Virus record (IMG/VR): IMGVR_UViG_3300042566_001512
Span: 144,808 to 208,807 of that record
From: a virus
Strand: one strand, 5' to 3'
DNA length: 64,000 bases
Below the pieces are notes generated by a model. It saw nothing but the letters and a program-made list of their open reading frames with translations. It ran no database searches and was not told the origin of the DNA. Made by a program: the position numbers and the translations under genes. Shown here in pieces: positions 16,998 through 25,134 of the stretch; the stretch's first letter is position 1; each line of letters begins with the position of its first letter.

Positions 16998-17846
16998 TCA
17001 ACCGAATATTTCAGTAATTTTATTTACCGTATTATCAATTGCTGAGCTTAGTCCCAGCGCGCGATAGTAGGTATTGCTAAAGTATTCCATTTCCTTTGCC
17101 ACCTGATAAGCGCCTAAGGACAGCCTTTCTGCGGCTTCCGGTCTGGTCTTGGCTCCGTTTCTTTTTATGTTGTCTGCTATTAAAGCTAGATAATTAACGC
17201 AATGATCTATCTCTTTCTTAAGGGCGTTTCTGTCCACAGATTGAAAGTTATCTATCACTGCTTTTTGCTTCAGTATCACATCCGACCAGTCCGAATTACG
17301 TTGTACTACCTCACCAACCGCGGTTTCGGTTTTGTATGAATCGGCTTTATATAGCGAAGTAAATTTTTCTATTCTTTTGTCTCGTGCTTCTTCGAGTTTT
17401 GAATATTCGAATCTTTTTGATTCTGCTGATAGTGCGGTGTCAGCGTTCGAAAGAAAGCTAGCCAGATATAGGGAGTAAGGAGAAACAACATGTGCATATA
17501 AACCTTTGGCGTATTCGCTGGACTCCAATAGAGCATCTAGCATTGTTAAATATGTGCAATTCATGCCCTCAGGCTTGTAAGCACGCAACTGACGAACCTC
17601 TGTAAAGGGTATATTGTTTACTAAATCCAGAAATTTCTTGTTTTCTTTGGTAAAAGGCGTTGCCTGTGCGCTGGTATGAAAACCTCGCAATTGTAAATAA
17701 TCGCCAGTGTTTCTAAACGCGTTAAAAATATTATTAACAAACAAACCGAAATCACCAACAAAGCCCTCTTGGGCTATTGACTCGATGCTCAGTTGTCTGC
17801 TTAGTATACTCAGGGTAGAGATATCTACTTCTCTGCTTTTTGTCAT
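16998..17846 (-). CDS. Probable internal head/virion protein
   Basis: A 282-aa, almost entirely helical protein without catalytic motifs. Near the N-terminus it has LSIESIAQEGFVGDFG. This resembles the hydrophobic, Glu-containing delivery segments of T4/phiKZ inner head proteins, which the prohead protease cuts after S/A-x-E. A prohead protease is encoded at 50.7 kb. The start follows GAAAGGAAAAC. A role as an internal virion protein is inferred. Confidence 0.5.
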   Translation of the reverse strand: MTKSREVDISTLSILSRQLSIESIAQEGFVGDFGLFVNNIFNAFRNTGDYLQLRGFHTSAQATPFTKENKKFLDLVNNIPFTEVRQLRAYKPEGMNCTYLTMLDALLESSEYAKGLYAHVVSPYSLYLASFLSNADTALSAESKRFEYSKLEEARDKRIEKFTSLYKADSYKTETAVGEVVQRNSDWSDVILKQKAVIDNFQSVDRNALKKEIDHCVNYLALIADNIKRNGAKTRPEAAERLSLGAYQVAKEMEYFSNTYYRALGLSSAIDNTVNKITEIFG

Positions 17847-18010
17847 ATATGTTTTCCTTTCACAGAACGCTTGATTTTTAATTGAGTTTTTAAACCGCTA
17901 GCACAGACACACCATTTATGAAAGAAGCCCTTTATTGCTCTGTAAAAATATAGTTACGTGTGATAGTTTGTAAGAGAATCCCATTTAACTAAAAGAAAGT
18001 CAACCCTATC

Positions 18011-19459
18011 ATGCAAGATTTTAATTTTGACATATCTTCTGCATTTGAAGAAGCTCCCGCAATTAAACCATACATCAACATCGGCTCTTTGCTAGATATC
18101 CCTACTGGTGTATTCATAAAAGGAAAATATGGGGAACACATTCTAAATGGGGGCTTGGGTTTTATAACTGGAGTAGTTGGTATTGGTAACAATTTCAAAT
18201 CCACAGTTATGCATTACATGATGCTTTCGGCCATGGATCGCTTCCCCAAGTCAAAAGCTAACACTTATGACACCGAGATTAACATTCAACAAGCTCGCCT
18301 ACAGGCTCTCTCTTATAGCTTTGAGACGTTCAAGGCCCGTAGAATCATCGATGAGGGTATTTGGACGGTAACTGATAAAACCGTCTACTACGCTAACGAG
18401 TGGTACGAGCAGTGGAAGAAGTTCATGAATAGCAAGATCAGTAACGCTTCTAAGTTTACTGTGGAGCTACCTTTCCTAGACACAAAGAAGAGCGACGGAA
18501 CTTGTCTGAAGTTTGTATACCCTACATTTTCTCAGGTCGATAGCTTCTCTGAGTTTGAGACAGAGGACGTGGCCAATATTCAGAACAACAACGAACTGGG
18601 CGATTCGGGCGGTAACACCATCCACATGCGTCAAGGTCTCTCCAAGGTGCGGTTCCTATCCGATATCCCTAAGCTGATCGCTAAGGGATTTAACCCTATG
18701 ATGATGACTGCTCACATCGGTAAAGACATTCCAATGGATCCTCGTGCCGCACCGGTCAAGAAGCTCCAGTTCCTAAAGAATGGAGATAAGATCAAGGGCG
18801 TGACTGATAAGTTCATGTTCTTGACTTCTGCTTGCTGGCAGTGCTCTTCTGCTGTACCGTTTACTAACGATACGACTAAAGCACCTGAATATCCACGTAG
18901 TCCTGAGGACGATATGAAAGGCGATACGGATCTGAATATCGTAACGCTTACCTTGCTACGCAATAAGAACGGTGTTACGGGTTTGAATATCCAACTACTA
19001 GTTTCTCAACGTGAAGGGGTGTTGGCTCCATTGAGTGAATTCCATTACATCAAAACGAATGGGCGGTATGGCATTGATGGCACGCTGCAGCATTTCTATC
19101 TGGATTTATTGCCAGATGTAAAGATCTCTCGCACTACAGTGCGATCTAAGATCAATGAAGTACCGGCACTACGTCGCGCTCTTAATATCACGGCAGAGAT
19201 GTGTCAAATGAGCTTGATACATGATTACGAAAAAGGATTCATTTGCACGCCTAAAGAGCTATACAACGATTTGATCGCCAAGGGATATGATTGGGACGTC
19301 TTGCTCAATACTCGTGGATGGTATACTGCCGAGAATGATAAGCACAAGATCCCTTTTCTGTCCACGTATGACCTGTGTTCCATCCGAGCGGGTACGTACC
19401 ATCCCTATTGGCTAGAAGATGACAAGAAGACTATCAAGAAGAAATTCATTGTATCCTAA
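18011..19459 (+). CDS. RecA/UvsX-like recombinase or related ATPase
   Basis: A 482-aa protein with a RecA-fold core. A degenerate Walker A GIGNNFKST lies at about residues 57-65 (Phe where Gly is usual before Lys). YDTEINIQQARL matches the strand-2 'DTE' of RecA/UvsX proteins, followed by FNPMMMTAHIGKDIPMD. The C-terminal ~150 residues look like a separate helical domain. UvsX-type proteins drive strand exchange in recombination-dependent replication and would work with the SbcC-like protein. Arginine is mostly CGT/CGC here, unlike the AGA-rich neighbours. Assignment as a strand-exchange protein rather than a DnaB/RadA-like ATPase is tentative. Confidence 0.65.
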   Translation: MQDFNFDISSAFEEAPAIKPYINIGSLLDIPTGVFIKGKYGEHILNGGLGFITGVVGIGNNFKSTVMHYMMLSAMDRFPKSKANTYDTEINIQQARLQALSYSFETFKARRIIDEGIWTVTDKTVYYANEWYEQWKKFMNSKISNASKFTVELPFLDTKKSDGTCLKFVYPTFSQVDSFSEFETEDVANIQNNNELGDSGGNTIHMRQGLSKVRFLSDIPKLIAKGFNPMMMTAHIGKDIPMDPRAAPVKKLQFLKNGDKIKGVTDKFMFLTSACWQCSSAVPFTNDTTKAPEYPRSPEDDMKGDTDLNIVTLTLLRNKNGVTGLNIQLLVSQREGVLAPLSEFHYIKTNGRYGIDGTLQHFYLDLLPDVKISRTTVRSKINEVPALRRALNITAEMCQMSLIHDYEKGFICTPKELYNDLIAKGYDWDVLLNTRGWYTAENDKHKIPFLSTYDLCSIRAGTYHPYWLEDDKKTIKKKFIVS

Positions 19460-19507
19460 CACCAAAGTTGACCTGCATCAGTCAGGGCGGCCGCAGAGTT
19501 AAACACC

Positions 19508-19744
19508 ATGAACAAAAGGCAACGATTCAAGAATAGAGCCAATGCTGCAGAACTGTCCCGCGTCGTTCGAGACAAGCGACTCGCACAGCACACCTGCGAG
19601 AACTGTGGAGAAAAAGGAGGCCACTGGGTGGTCACTAAGCAACTGTCCTTGCAAGCAATAATTACCGGAGCCGACGACAGCGAAGGGTTTTGGATTTGCC
19701 CGATGCTGTATGGGCCTGATGGTCTGAGGCTCGATTGCGTTTAA
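19508..19744 (+). CDS. Small CxxC protein
   Basis: A 78-aa protein. A basic N-terminus (MNKRQRFKNRANAAEL) precedes CENCGEKGGHW, and two further Cys follow (WICP, LDCV). The cysteines could form a small zinc ribbon. It follows the RecA-like gene with the same CGT-type codon use. Function unknown; nucleic-acid binding is a guess from charge and the zinc-like motif. Confidence 0.55.
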   Translation: MNKRQRFKNRANAAELSRVVRDKRLAQHTCENCGEKGGHWVVTKQLSLQAIITGADDSEGFWICPMLYGPDGLRLDCV

Positions 19745-19957
19745 CACCACAAGTAAACGACCCTAGTAGGGTAGCTGCATAGTGCCCGGTTTGATCACGA
19801 GGATCGGCCTTACTGCTAAGGATATTCACTTGAAAAAGACAATCTAAACCATTCTCGTGGCAGCCTCAAAGCAAGCGCGAGTAAGTAGCCACTCGATGAC
19901 TCATCTCTATAAACGCTGGCTACGTTAACACCTAAAACTTAAAGGTAGAAGGTATCT

Positions 19958-20296
19958 ATGGGCAGTTTAATTGAGAAAAAACCCACGTATGCTCCAGCGT
20001 ACTTAGTGGGTATCTATCCCGCGCTAGCCGCTAAGGCAAAAGAGCTAGGATATGCATTAGCGCTGCACGGGAGTCTACAGCGTGACTTAGATGTAATTGC
20101 CGTGCCCTGGACAGATAAAGCTGCAGATCCTGCAGTGCTACTCAAAGCAATGTGCGATGAGTTTGATGTGAAAACTAATAATCGAGACGAATTACCCGAA
20201 ATTAAACCGCACGGTAGACTAGCTTGGTCTATACCACTTTGGTGGGGAGCTTATATTGATCTTTCAATAATCCCCCCAATAAAAACACAAATGTAG
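19958..20296 (+). CDS. Nucleotidyltransferase-like phage protein
   Basis: A 112-aa protein with ALHGSLQRDLDVIAVPW at about residues 37-53. The GS...D-x-D pattern is that of the minimal nucleotidyltransferase superfamily. A second conserved-looking block KPHGRLAWSIPLWWGAYIDL follows near the C-terminus. Short proteins with these two blocks occur in many phages and prophages, with no proven substrate that I know of. AAAGGTAGAAGG precedes the ATG. Activity is inferred from the motif only. Confidence 0.65.
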   Translation: MGSLIEKKPTYAPAYLVGIYPALAAKAKELGYALALHGSLQRDLDVIAVPWTDKAADPAVLLKAMCDEFDVKTNNRDELPEIKPHGRLAWSIPLWWGAYIDLSIIPPIKTQM

Positions 20297-20353
20297 TGAC
20301 AGATAGTTAGCATAAGAAAAACTCAATCAATTGGAATATCGAAAGAATTAAAA

Positions 20354-20671
20354 ATGAACACAAATCCTTTTCCGGAACATCAACCAGGCGACACTGACCT
20401 TGTGGCGGAGGTCAGTAAGCTATTAAAAGAAGCCGGACACAGTAATCCATTTAGCTGGGAGCAACAGTTGGGAGTTGTTGACTCTCACCGAATAGGGCCA
20501 AAACTGCAGCGGTTCCTTATAAACCGTTACTGGAGGCTCAAGATGGGTCTATGCCGGGCCGATTCAACTATGGAGAGATATTGCCTCATAGAGTCCGGTG
20601 AAGATAAAGATTACTTAGAAATATTCAAGGTAAACATTCTTCCTTTTATTATTAAAAACAATGTAGGTTAA
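20354..20671 (+). CDS. Hypothetical protein (105 aa)
   Basis: A soluble, mostly helical protein (LVAEVSKLLKEAG, LQRFLINRYWRLKMG). It starts ATG after a GAAAG-type site, between the nucleotidyltransferase-like gene and another unknown gene. No motif recognised. Confidence 0.55.
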   Translation: MNTNPFPEHQPGDTDLVAEVSKLLKEAGHSNPFSWEQQLGVVDSHRIGPKLQRFLINRYWRLKMGLCRADSTMERYCLIESGEDKDYLEIFKVNILPFIIKNNVG

Positions 20672-20678
20672 TAAAAAA

Positions 20679-21242
20679 ATGTATTTCAAAATAAATACAA
20701 CCATGAAGTCCCAGGTGCCAGCAACCTTTAACATGGGAAATTTATTTTATAATTTAAAAGGTTCCGATCAGCGGCTGCTGAGTATAGTAAAGTTTATTAA
20801 AAGTAAAAATATATTGGACTACAGAATAACGGCTAAGGAAGATATAAATAAATGTGGCAGCTTTTGCGATATAAGTTTAGATTTGGTATATTTACTTTTT
20901 GACTCTATAAACTTCCATCAGTTATTTGATTTAGAAAAAGAATCCGATATCTTGGATGCCAAGATAGCCGTTTATAACGATCTGGTTTCGCATTATAAAT
21001 TTGATCTTATTCAAGAATATCAAGATTCAAAAGTCAATAGTAGAGAAGATTATAACTTTAAGATTTCAGTGTTCTTAAAGCCCCTGATTTTTAGATGCAT
21101 TAAACTACACGTCGCATCCTCTCCCTATAATACCGAACAAGAGGGAGTATATAGCTTTTGGGAAATGGTAGACCACTATATATTTGTGAATAAAACTTCT
21201 CATCACCTAAAATCGCTAAAAACCTTCCAAGCGAATAAGTGA
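20679..21242 (+). CDS. Hypothetical protein (about 180 aa)
   Basis: An AT-rich, Lys/Ile/Tyr-rich helical protein. The frame opens at ATG 20679 with no good ribosome binding site; an internal ATG at 20703 is an alternative start. It lies 7 nt after the preceding gene. No recognisable family. Confidence 0.5.
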   Translation: MYFKINTTMKSQVPATFNMGNLFYNLKGSDQRLLSIVKFIKSKNILDYRITAKEDINKCGSFCDISLDLVYLLFDSINFHQLFDLEKESDILDAKIAVYNDLVSHYKFDLIQEYQDSKVNSREDYNFKISVFLKPLIFRCIKLHVASSPYNTEQEGVYSFWEMVDHYIFVNKTSHHLKSLKTFQANK

Positions 21243-21268
21243 AAATAAGATAATAAAAAAGGATTAAT

Positions 21269-21931
21269 ATGTCTAATAGACAGCAAACAGAAAACTTCAT
21301 AATTGAATATATATCAAAATTGACAGGGCCTGTAAACGTTGGCCTTTATAAAAATAAATTTTCTAAAATGTCAGATGAAGAGTTTGACTCTTTTATGCGA
21401 GATTTGAGAGACAAAAAACAAAGACTGTGTGTCATTGATGCTAACTTTGGTCCAGAGAGACTGAGCGTAAAAAACAACATACAAGTCGCAAAAGAACTAG
21501 GAAAATCATTATTTCAGAGAGTGTGGGTAACTCAAGAACCCGGAAAGCCTTCTTATCTTACCCCCAACGAATACATAGTGACTATAATGCCTTTGAGAAG
21601 GCAGGCCCAGCTACTGTCAAAAAAGGTATCTATACCAGAAGACAATAATTCGGTTGATGATTTTACTGGTCAGCCAACTGGTAAATCAAAGGGTAGTAAA
21701 ATATCCTATCCCGAGACACAGGTACTTGCGTCTTTTGGTTTAAACAACTCTATTACTGAGCTTCTAAAGTATAGAGGGGGTGACGAGCGAGGCTTTGCCG
21801 CCATGAACACCATGATAGATCGCACCGGCCAAGTAAATCTAAAAACCATTGAACCTTATGCGGGCGGAGTAAAGTCTACCCAAACACTAAAGAGCCTCAT
21901 GACGGCGATGCACTTTAATGTCACAATTTAA
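21269..21931 (+). CDS. Possible separate C-terminal module of RNA polymerase beta subunit
   Basis: A 220-aa protein. Residues ~125-170 contain FTGQPTGKSKGSKISYPETQ followed by VLASFGLNNSITELLKYRGGD. The order and spacing resemble the bacterial beta C-terminal segment [20 protein letters not shown] / [23 protein letters not shown]. That segment forms the clamp/anchor beyond the catalytic lysines. The large RNAP beta gene at 42.3-48.0 kb ends just before this region, so this protein could complete it. The N-terminal ~100 residues are unassigned. The match is by eye; identity is modest and a profile search is decisive. Confidence 0.5.
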   Translation: MSNRQQTENFIIEYISKLTGPVNVGLYKNKFSKMSDEEFDSFMRDLRDKKQRLCVIDANFGPERLSVKNNIQVAKELGKSLFQRVWVTQEPGKPSYLTPNEYIVTIMPLRRQAQLLSKKVSIPEDNNSVDDFTGQPTGKSKGSKISYPETQVLASFGLNNSITELLKYRGGDERGFAAMNTMIDRTGQVNLKTIEPYAGGVKSTQTLKSLMTAMHFNVTI

Positions 21932-21939
21932 AACTAAAA

Positions 21940-21977
21940 ATATATCGCACCGAAAGCGGCATTTCGGTGCGATATAT
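21940..21977 (+). terminator. Terminator hairpin
   Basis: A perfect 16-bp stem (ATATATCGCACCGAAA) with a 6-nt loop, followed by GATTTTTTTC, just after the beta-like fragment and before the endolysin gene. Confidence 0.85.
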
Positions 21978-22019
21978 GATTTTTTTCTTTTACACGATAT
22001 TTTTAAGGAGTAAATCAAC

Positions 22020-22835
22020 ATGAAAACGTACGGATTAAACGACAGCGGCCCAGAAGTGTTACGGCTTCAAAGATATATGAACGAGGTGTTTTTGGCCGAT
22101 AATCGCCCCGACGGTGTTCTGGGTAAAGTGACACAGGCCACGCTTAAAAGACTGCAAATTAAATTAGGTATCGTTGAAGACGATGAAAGCGGTCCTTGTT
22201 ACGGACCCGTTACACAAAGCAAAGTCCTTGACTTCATAAACAAGAAATATTTAACAGAAGAAGATTTTCAAAGAGCATCCGTGAAATCTGGGTTAGAGGT
22301 AAACATAGTAAAAGCGGTAACTGAAGTGGAGGCTGTTCAGTTCGGCTTTTTCAGCACCGGGGCTCCGGTGGTTCTGTTTGAGAGGCACCACTTCTACAGA
22401 CTAGTGCGCAACTTAAAAGGAACCCCTTTTGCAAACAAACTGTCAATTGACAATCCGGACATTTGCTCGCCAGAACCGGGAGGGTACGTAGGCGGGAAAA
22501 GAGAATTACTGAGGCTAAATAAAGCCAGAGCCATAGACGATGAAGCCGCATTAAAATCTGCATCGTACGGGCTATTCCAAATAATGGGGTTTAACCACGA
22601 GCAAGCCGGCTACGACACCGTTAGAAAATACTACAATGCAATGTGTCAAAGCGAAGACAACCAGTTGGATGCCTTTGTTAATTATCTAATTTCAGACAAA
22701 GATAAAACGCTTATTACCAGTCTAAAGAAAAAAGACTTTGCTTCGTTTGCAAGGGAGTATAACGGCTCTGCATACAAGAAAAATAATTACGACGTTAAAA
22801 TTCTTAACGCTTATAATAAATTATCTAGTGTTTAA
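22020..22835 (+). CDS. Endolysin: peptidoglycan-binding domain plus N-acetylmuramidase
   Basis: This 271-aa protein starts with a peptidoglycan-binding type 1 domain (residues ~1-75; LNDSGPEVLRLQRYMN, LGKVTQATLKRLQ). The catalytic domain (~80-265) matches the DUF3380/N-acetylmuramidase family: NIVKAVTEVEAVQFGF carries the expected catalytic Glu, then APVVLFERHHFYRL and SYGLFQIMGFNHEQAGY. It would cut the MurNAc-GlcNAc bond during lysis. No signal peptide is visible, so release would need a holin. AAGGAGTAAATCAAC gives a strong start. Confidence 0.92.
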   Translation: MKTYGLNDSGPEVLRLQRYMNEVFLADNRPDGVLGKVTQATLKRLQIKLGIVEDDESGPCYGPVTQSKVLDFINKKYLTEEDFQRASVKSGLEVNIVKAVTEVEAVQFGFFSTGAPVVLFERHHFYRLVRNLKGTPFANKLSIDNPDICSPEPGGYVGGKRELLRLNKARAIDDEAALKSASYGLFQIMGFNHEQAGYDTVRKYYNAMCQSEDNQLDAFVNYLISDKDKTLITSLKKKDFASFAREYNGSAYKKNNYDVKILNAYNKLSSV

Positions 22836-22854
22836 ATATTCAATTTAATTAAAA

Positions 22855-22904
22855 TATACAGTCATAAATGGGTACCTGCCACGGTACCCATTTATGACTG
22901 TATA
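22855..22904 (+). terminator. Hairpin terminator, CATAAATGG family
   Basis: A perfect 22-bp stem with a 6-nt loop after the endolysin gene. It contains the shared core GTCATAAATGGG. No U-run follows; instead a promoter-like repeat begins 3 nt later. Confidence 0.75.
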
Positions 22905-22906
22905 TA

Positions 22907-22967
22907 CCGATTCCAAATAATTTCAGTCACATATATCTAAGGTGAATAGAAGCAATAGTGTTTCTAT
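22907..22967 (+). promoter_or_regulatory. 61-nt repeat, copy 1 (promoter/leader)
   Basis: Identical over 61 nt to 51775-51835, starting CCGATTCCAAATAATTTCAG and ending AGTGTTTCTAT. A small gene starts 25 nt downstream after GGAAAG. Diverged copies are at 11261 and 51480. Its position after a terminator and before small genes suggests a promoter plus 5' leader. The polymerase that reads it is unknown. Confidence 0.7.
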
Positions 22968-22992
22968 ATATTTTATACTCGGAAAGAATATC

Positions 22993-23223
22993 ATGACTGC
23001 TGTTTATAAATTGACAATTGCCGCCATTTGCCTGCTTATCGCCAACAAGCTAGATTCCGTAATCCGCACAAACGAGCAGGCGGCTCTTTGTCAGGCGGCA
23101 AAGGAAGACGATGCTCAAGTCTCCAAACGTTGTGAAAAAGCGCTGCTGGCGGCAACGCACATTAAAAAGAATATCCTCTTAGGGATTCTCAGCGGCAGCG
23201 GATCGAGCAAGCGATCCAAATGA
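22993..23223 (+). CDS. Small membrane-anchored protein (76 aa)
   Basis: Starts at ATG 22993 after GGAAAGAATATC; the upstream in-frame GTG lies inside the promoter repeat and is rejected. The N-terminus (MTAVYKLTIAAICLLIANKL) is a signal anchor. It is followed by a charged region with two Cys and a basic end SGSSKRSK. It overlaps the next small gene by ATGA. A similar promoter repeat precedes another tiny membrane protein at 51863. Possibly an early host-takeover or superinfection factor; no evidence beyond context. Confidence 0.6.
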   Translation: MTAVYKLTIAAICLLIANKLDSVIRTNEQAALCQAAKEDDAQVSKRCEKALLAATHIKKNILLGILSGSGSSKRSK

Positions 23224-23321
23224 TCGCAGATGTTGCTAATTACTTGACCATCGAAGTTCAGCTGGAAAATATTAAAAAGGCAGATTCGATAATTGTGAGC
23301 GTGTATGAAGAAATCGTGTAA
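23220..23321 (+). CDS. Tiny protein (33 aa) coupled to the previous gene
   Basis: The ATG overlaps the upstream stop (ATGA) and the frame runs to a strong terminator. The sequence MIADVANYLTIEVQLENIKK... is a plausible amphipathic helix. Overlap-coupled start and terminator placement support it; no homologue recognised. Confidence 0.45.
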   Translation: MIADVANYLTIEVQLENIKKADSIIVSVYEEIV

Positions 23322-23324
23322 AGC

Positions 23325-23361
23325 ATAGACAGTGAGCTGGGAATCCCAGCTCACTGTCTAT
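23325..23361 (+). terminator. Terminator hairpin
   Basis: A perfect long inverted repeat (ATAGACAGTGAGCTGGGA and its complement) with a minimal loop, followed by ATGTTTTTTTG. Confidence 0.85.
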
Positions 23362-23564
23362 ATGTTTTTTTGATTATTATACAAAAAATAATAATTTAAC
23401 TTACTTTGTGAATGACCTGTTTCTAAATAGTTACAAACCCATATAACTACAGTAGTAAAGGATATATAACTTTACTAAAGTGCAAAATTTAATGTCCCCG
23501 TAAATTATAAACAATGTTCAACGTATCTTTTTGAATATAAATACTTTTTATTAAGGAAAACATC

Positions 23565-24191
23565 ATGTCGCGACACAGCATAAAAAATTTTACTCATCAC
23601 ATCAAAAACATCTGTGCCCACGTTAATACGCCAATAATCGAAATCGCGGACGGGGACAAAAAGAAAAGAAACGTTTTTTCCTTGGTGTCTATAAACGACG
23701 ACACTGTTCGAGTGGAGTCTTACGAAGTTTATACGGTAGACGAGATCACCAAAGAAGAAGCGCTTGAGCGCGAAATGACACTGATAAATGCCGAAGACTA
23801 CTTTGTGGACAATAACAAGCTGTGGGTCGGTGACATCAAAAAGATCTTTTTGGACTATACGGTTACTCTTGAAAATAAATGCGGACCCGTGGTTTGGTGC
23901 GGCACTCCGTATAGATCAACTATAGTGGATTTCTACGTGGCCCTCGGGTACCCCGTAATGGTGACTAATTATTACATCGCCACTTTGGAGAGACTGAGCA
24001 AAGATAAATCTCTCACAAATGGCTCCTATTCTATAACAACCGACGAAGGGACTCGTCTGCTTTCCCAGTCTTTGGAATCCATTTCAGAAAAAGCGCCTTC
24101 TGCGTCTTCTGCCGTTTTTACTTGCGACAATTCTGTCGGATACGTACTAAACGCATCGGCGGCTCTTGTCTCTAAAAGTAACAACGAATAA
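23565..24191 (+). CDS. Hypothetical protein (208 aa)
   Basis: The start is set by AAGGAAAACATC before the ATG; a TATAAATA lies at 23536-23543. The protein is soluble alpha/beta with a charged middle (DEITKEEALEREMTLINAED) and a Ser-rich C-terminus. It is the first of two adjacent unknown genes. No motif recognised. Confidence 0.55.
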   Translation: MSRHSIKNFTHHIKNICAHVNTPIIEIADGDKKKRNVFSLVSINDDTVRVESYEVYTVDEITKEEALEREMTLINAEDYFVDNNKLWVGDIKKIFLDYTVTLENKCGPVVWCGTPYRSTIVDFYVALGYPVMVTNYYIATLERLSKDKSLTNGSYSITTDEGTRLLSQSLESISEKAPSASSAVFTCDNSVGYVLNASAALVSKSNNE

Positions 24192-24210
24192 TACTAAACA
24201 TAATTAGTAT

Positions 24211-24603
24211 ATGCCCGTCATGAAGAAGACAATTTCCCATTCTTACATTAGTTCCCTTTTTCACGAATTAAAGAAACATGAGGGGCTTCTAAAGCATTTT
24301 GATCAGACCGGGACAGGTCCCTATGTCTTTATGGGAGAATTCCTTTTTAAAGACGGACTCCTCTCAGTGAAGGTGTCTGTATTCAATATACATAAATACT
24401 CATCGCCTGCAGACTGTGATTTTATTAAAGATAATTACATAAAGTCAACCGTCGATTGGGTCGAGCGAGACATCCTTTGGTTCAGGAGATCTTCATCGGG
24501 GTACGAGGCGTTCATCGAATATACCGAAGACTACAGAGACTACTTCGTTATAGAAGATATTGCCCCAACTCTTGAACTGTCGGTAGATATAGCATCGATG
24601 TAA
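24211..24603 (+). CDS. Hypothetical protein (130 aa)
   Basis: A soluble protein rich in aromatic and acidic residues, ending before a strong terminator. The ATG at 24211 is preceded by an AT-rich spacer; a second ATG three codons on (MKKTISHSYI) is an equally good start. No family recognised. Confidence 0.5.
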   Translation: MPVMKKTISHSYISSLFHELKKHEGLLKHFDQTGTGPYVFMGEFLFKDGLLSVKVSVFNIHKYSSPADCDFIKDNYIKSTVDWVERDILWFRRSSSGYEAFIEYTEDYRDYFVIEDIAPTLELSVDIASM

Positions 24604-24606
24604 ACA

Positions 24607-24646
24607 AAAATAAGCCCCCTAGGATTTTACCTAGGGGGCTTATTTT
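24607..24646 (+). terminator. Terminator hairpin
   Basis: A perfect 17-bp stem (AAAATAAGCCCCCTAGG) with a 6-nt loop, followed by ATGTTTTTTTC. Confidence 0.88.
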
Positions 24647-24708
24647 ATGTTTTTTTCTTTAAAAATATAAAGTACAATCATGTCTTGATTAAAAAACGAA
24701 ATAAACAA

Positions 24709-25134
24709 ATGATCTACAATAAACCAAAAAATCAAGAAAAACAGTCCACTAACCCAAAAGACTACAAAGTAAGAATAATAGTAGCAGGTACTAGGAAATG
24801 GAAAGATAAAAAACTATTTCATGAAATAATCGTTGACTACTTGGAAAGATTTAGTGAACCTGTGTTATTTATATCTGGAGCAGCGAATAGCGGAGCAGAC
24901 AGGTTTATAATCGATTGGTGTAAAAAATATAACTACCCTTGTTTAGAAATGCCAGCAGACTGGGACACTCACGGAAAATCCGCCGGTTATGTTCGAAATA
25001 CAGAAATGGCAGAAATAGGCACCCATCTAGTTTGTTTTTGGGACACTGTTAGTAGAGGTACCGCACACATGCGCACGGTGTCCAGTGAAAAACATCTAAA
25101 CATAATGACCGTATTGGTAAAGGTGGAAGAATGA
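24709..25134 (+). CDS. SLOG/DUF2493-family protein
   Basis: Starting at ATG 24709 gives 141 aa; an upstream in-frame TTG at 24685 is less likely. The core KVRIIVAGTRKWKDKKL, then VLFISGAANSGADRFIIDWC, then EMPADWDTHGKSAGYVRNTE and GTHLVCFWDTVSRGTAHM follows the DUF2493 (YspA/cpYpsA-type SLOG) pattern. Its Rossmann-like pocket is thought to bind nucleotides or nucleotide-derived ligands. Such proteins occur in phages and in defence-related loci; the ligand here is unknown. The stop overlaps the next start (ATGA). Confidence 0.75.
   Translation: MIYNKPKNQEKQSTNPKDYKVRIIVAGTRKWKDKKLFHEIIVDYLERFSEPVLFISGAANSGADRFIIDWCKKYNYPCLEMPADWDTHGKSAGYVRNTEMAEIGTHLVCFWDTVSRGTAHMRTVSSEKHLNIMTVLVKVEE

Noticed and set aside
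19745-19957. Possible tRNA or small RNA in a 213-nt gap
   Set aside because: No cloverleaf, T-loop or strong stem could be drawn; nothing beyond an ordinary leader seen.
22942-22992. GTG-started N-terminal extension of the 76-aa membrane protein
   Set aside because: It falls inside the 61-nt promoter repeat and lacks a ribosome binding site; ATG 22993 has GGAAAG.
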